From positions 1 to 26,302 of the forward strand of contig CAZBPZ010000018.1 in the NCBI GenBank assembly GCA_964493955.1: a stretch of 26,302 bases of DNA, read 5' to 3'. Below are positions 25,401 through 26,302 of this stretch, piece after piece. The DNA comes from CAZBPZ01 sp964493955 (lineage in GTDB: Bacteria; Chloroflexota; Dehalococcoidia; Dehalococcoidales; Fen-1064). Every line of letters starts with the position of its first letter. The stretch's first letter is position 1. Below the pieces are notes generated by a model. That model was given only the letters and a program-made list of their open reading frames with translations. It made no database searches and had not been told where the DNA came from. Made by a program: the position numbers and the translations under genes.

Positions 25401-26197
25401 TAACCCAAGAATACCTTGCCGTATCCCCAAACTCTCCCATTGTAGACCTGCCTATTGTACTTCTCCACAAGACACTCGCACAGTTGCCTGCCGAAGTTGT
25501 CGCCGGAATCATCAATCCTGCCCTTCTCCAGCAGAATTGCCTGCTTCACGGGATGAGCGAGCAAGTCAGCAAATTGCAGGCCAGCTATATTTGAGGACTT
25601 CGGCTTTAGCTTTATCTGACCACTTGTCAGGGCTCTCTGAAAGAAGCTCCGGCCTCGCCATTGTGTTCCGGCTCGATACACGGCGTGGTAGGCTTCTTTC
25701 AGTTGCCTGTCCTCCGTGCCGCCTCTGCTCTCAGCCATCACATCACCCTGGTGGCCTCGTAGATTCAGCAACCCGCAATACCTTTCAAGGAGCGCCACCA
25801 AGCAGTAATGGTACGGGTGGAGGGCCGCTTCACGGTAGCGTTCACTGTGAGTCTTCTTATCGATCACGACCGCAATCACCCTGTATTCGTGGTTCAGACA
25901 GTATTCTAGGAAATCAGTGTTGAATGCCGTCTCATTTCCTGGATCCCTAAGTCTCCAAAATGGTCCGCTCTTATTGATTATGTCTTTTCGGTGCAAGATA
26001 ACTGGTTCATCGGGACTGTGCGGAAAGTGTCTTTGCTTCAGAGCTTCGAGATTCGGTTGCATCGTCGTGCGGTAATGCTCGGTGTTGATCATGAGACCCA
26101 ATAATCCCAGGTATCTCTTCCCCGGTTCGTCGGTATCGTAGAAGGTGTGATCCCCCGATTCGTCAATGTAGAGACGGTATCTCTTGATTGCTGGCAT
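25400..26197 (-). CDS. DUF3800 domain protein
   Basis: The 265-aa product has the DUF3800 marks: LYIDESGDHTFYD at the N-terminus with a putative acidic metal site, VIAVVIDKKTH, a mid-protein AES acidic motif (DVMAESRGGTEDRQL) and KSSNIAGLQFADLLAHPV near the C-terminus. The family is RNase H-like in fold by published prediction, is often found in mobile or defence islands, and has no settled biochemical role. Base composition is visibly less GC-rich than the rest of the window and codons are less biased to G/C at third positions, which suggests recent transfer. The ribosome site is poor (AGG about 10 nt from ATG 26197). It follows the partial upstream gene by 23 bp. Confidence 0.85.
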   Translation of the reverse strand: MPAIKRYRLYIDESGDHTFYDTDEPGKRYLGLLGLMINTEHYRTTMQPNLEALKQRHFPHSPDEPVILHRKDIINKSGPFWRLRDPGNETAFNTDFLEYCLNHEYRVIAVVIDKKTHSERYREAALHPYHYCLVALLERYCGLLNLRGHQGDVMAESRGGTEDRQLKEAYHAVYRAGTQWRGRSFFQRALTSGQIKLKPKSSNIAGLQFADLLAHPVKQAILLEKGRIDDSGDNFGRQLCECLVEKYNRQVYNGRVWGYGKVFLG

Positions 26198-26220
26198 ACT
26201 AACAAGACCTGATTACTCTA

Positions 26221-26302
26221 TCACCTTCCCAATCCCTCCTGGTACAGCCCCCGTATTATACCATCCTCGGTGATGAAGGCGGTGATGTAGCCGGCGGGGG
26301 TC
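26221..26302 (-). CDS. C-terminus of an unidentified protein (partial, runs off the window)
   Basis: From the window edge the minus strand keeps one open frame ending in TGA at 26221-26223. It encodes 26 residues (beginning TPAGYITAFITEDG and ending GLGR), with C or G at most third codon positions, like the core genes and unlike DUF3800 next door. This marks real coding sequence, but too little is visible for a function. A TATAAT (26255-26260) inside it, preceded by TGG, could serve DUF3800. Confidence 0.6.
   Translation of the reverse strand, partial: TPAGYITAFITEDGIIRGLYQEGLGR

Overview
This 26.3-kb window is a GC-rich bacterial chromosome segment made almost entirely of densely packed core genes. 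It reads like the class Dehalococcoidia of the Chloroflexota, probably an uncultured or metagenome-derived member. The clues are an archaeal/eukaryote-like Elp3 of the length known from Dehalococcoides, a single-domain (core) MetE/UroD-type protein, a short-form S-adenosylhomocysteine hydrolase, a DUF6485 protein, and an rpoB-rpoC pair that is not preceded by rplJL. The taxonomic call is inference from gene content; there is no rRNA gene in the window. No tRNA, CRISPR array, insertion sequence or replication origin was seen.

Layout. 1-98: start of a secreted protein on the minus strand with a long leader. 491-948: about 210-bp tandem repeats rich in hairpins. 947-3044: a divergent pair, elp3 (minus) and a Trm9-like tRNA methyltransferase (plus). 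3127-4080: three small plus-strand genes (zinc ribbon, 4-oxalocrotonate tautomerase, membrane-anchored protein). 4077-4751: rimI (minus). 4934-6479: an ECF sigma factor and its overlapping DUF5667 membrane partner (plus). 6483-7514: ruvB (minus). 7640-15704: rpoC and rpoB (minus), which overlap and both carry unusual acidic, Pro-rich C-terminal tails; a strong intrinsic terminator follows rpoC. 15873-20207: the operon ahcY-metK-phosphohexomutase-cupin (minus). 20377-22878: PHP phosphoesterase, P-loop kinase and APH-like kinase (minus). 22937-25201: a 30-aa basic protein, DUF6485, MetE-like protein and mtnP (minus). 25202-26302: a lower-GC accessory end with an orphan promoter/operator/terminator unit, a DUF3800 protein and the end of another gene.

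How the genes fit together. A large part of the window concerns S-adenosylmethionine. MetK makes SAM, AhcY clears the S-adenosylhomocysteine left by methyltransferases, MtnP clears the methylthioadenosine left by polyamine or radical-SAM side reactions, and the MetE-like protein may regenerate methionine. SAM users present here are the radical-SAM enzyme Elp3 and the Trm9-like methyltransferase. These two could together build an mcm5U-type wobble-uridine modification, known from eukaryotes, in a bacterium; this is the most interesting hypothesis in the window. The transcription core (rpoB/rpoC, an ECF sigma with anti-sigma) and repair (ruvB) make up much of the rest. Putative promoters repeatedly show an extended -10 (TRTGN before the hexamer).
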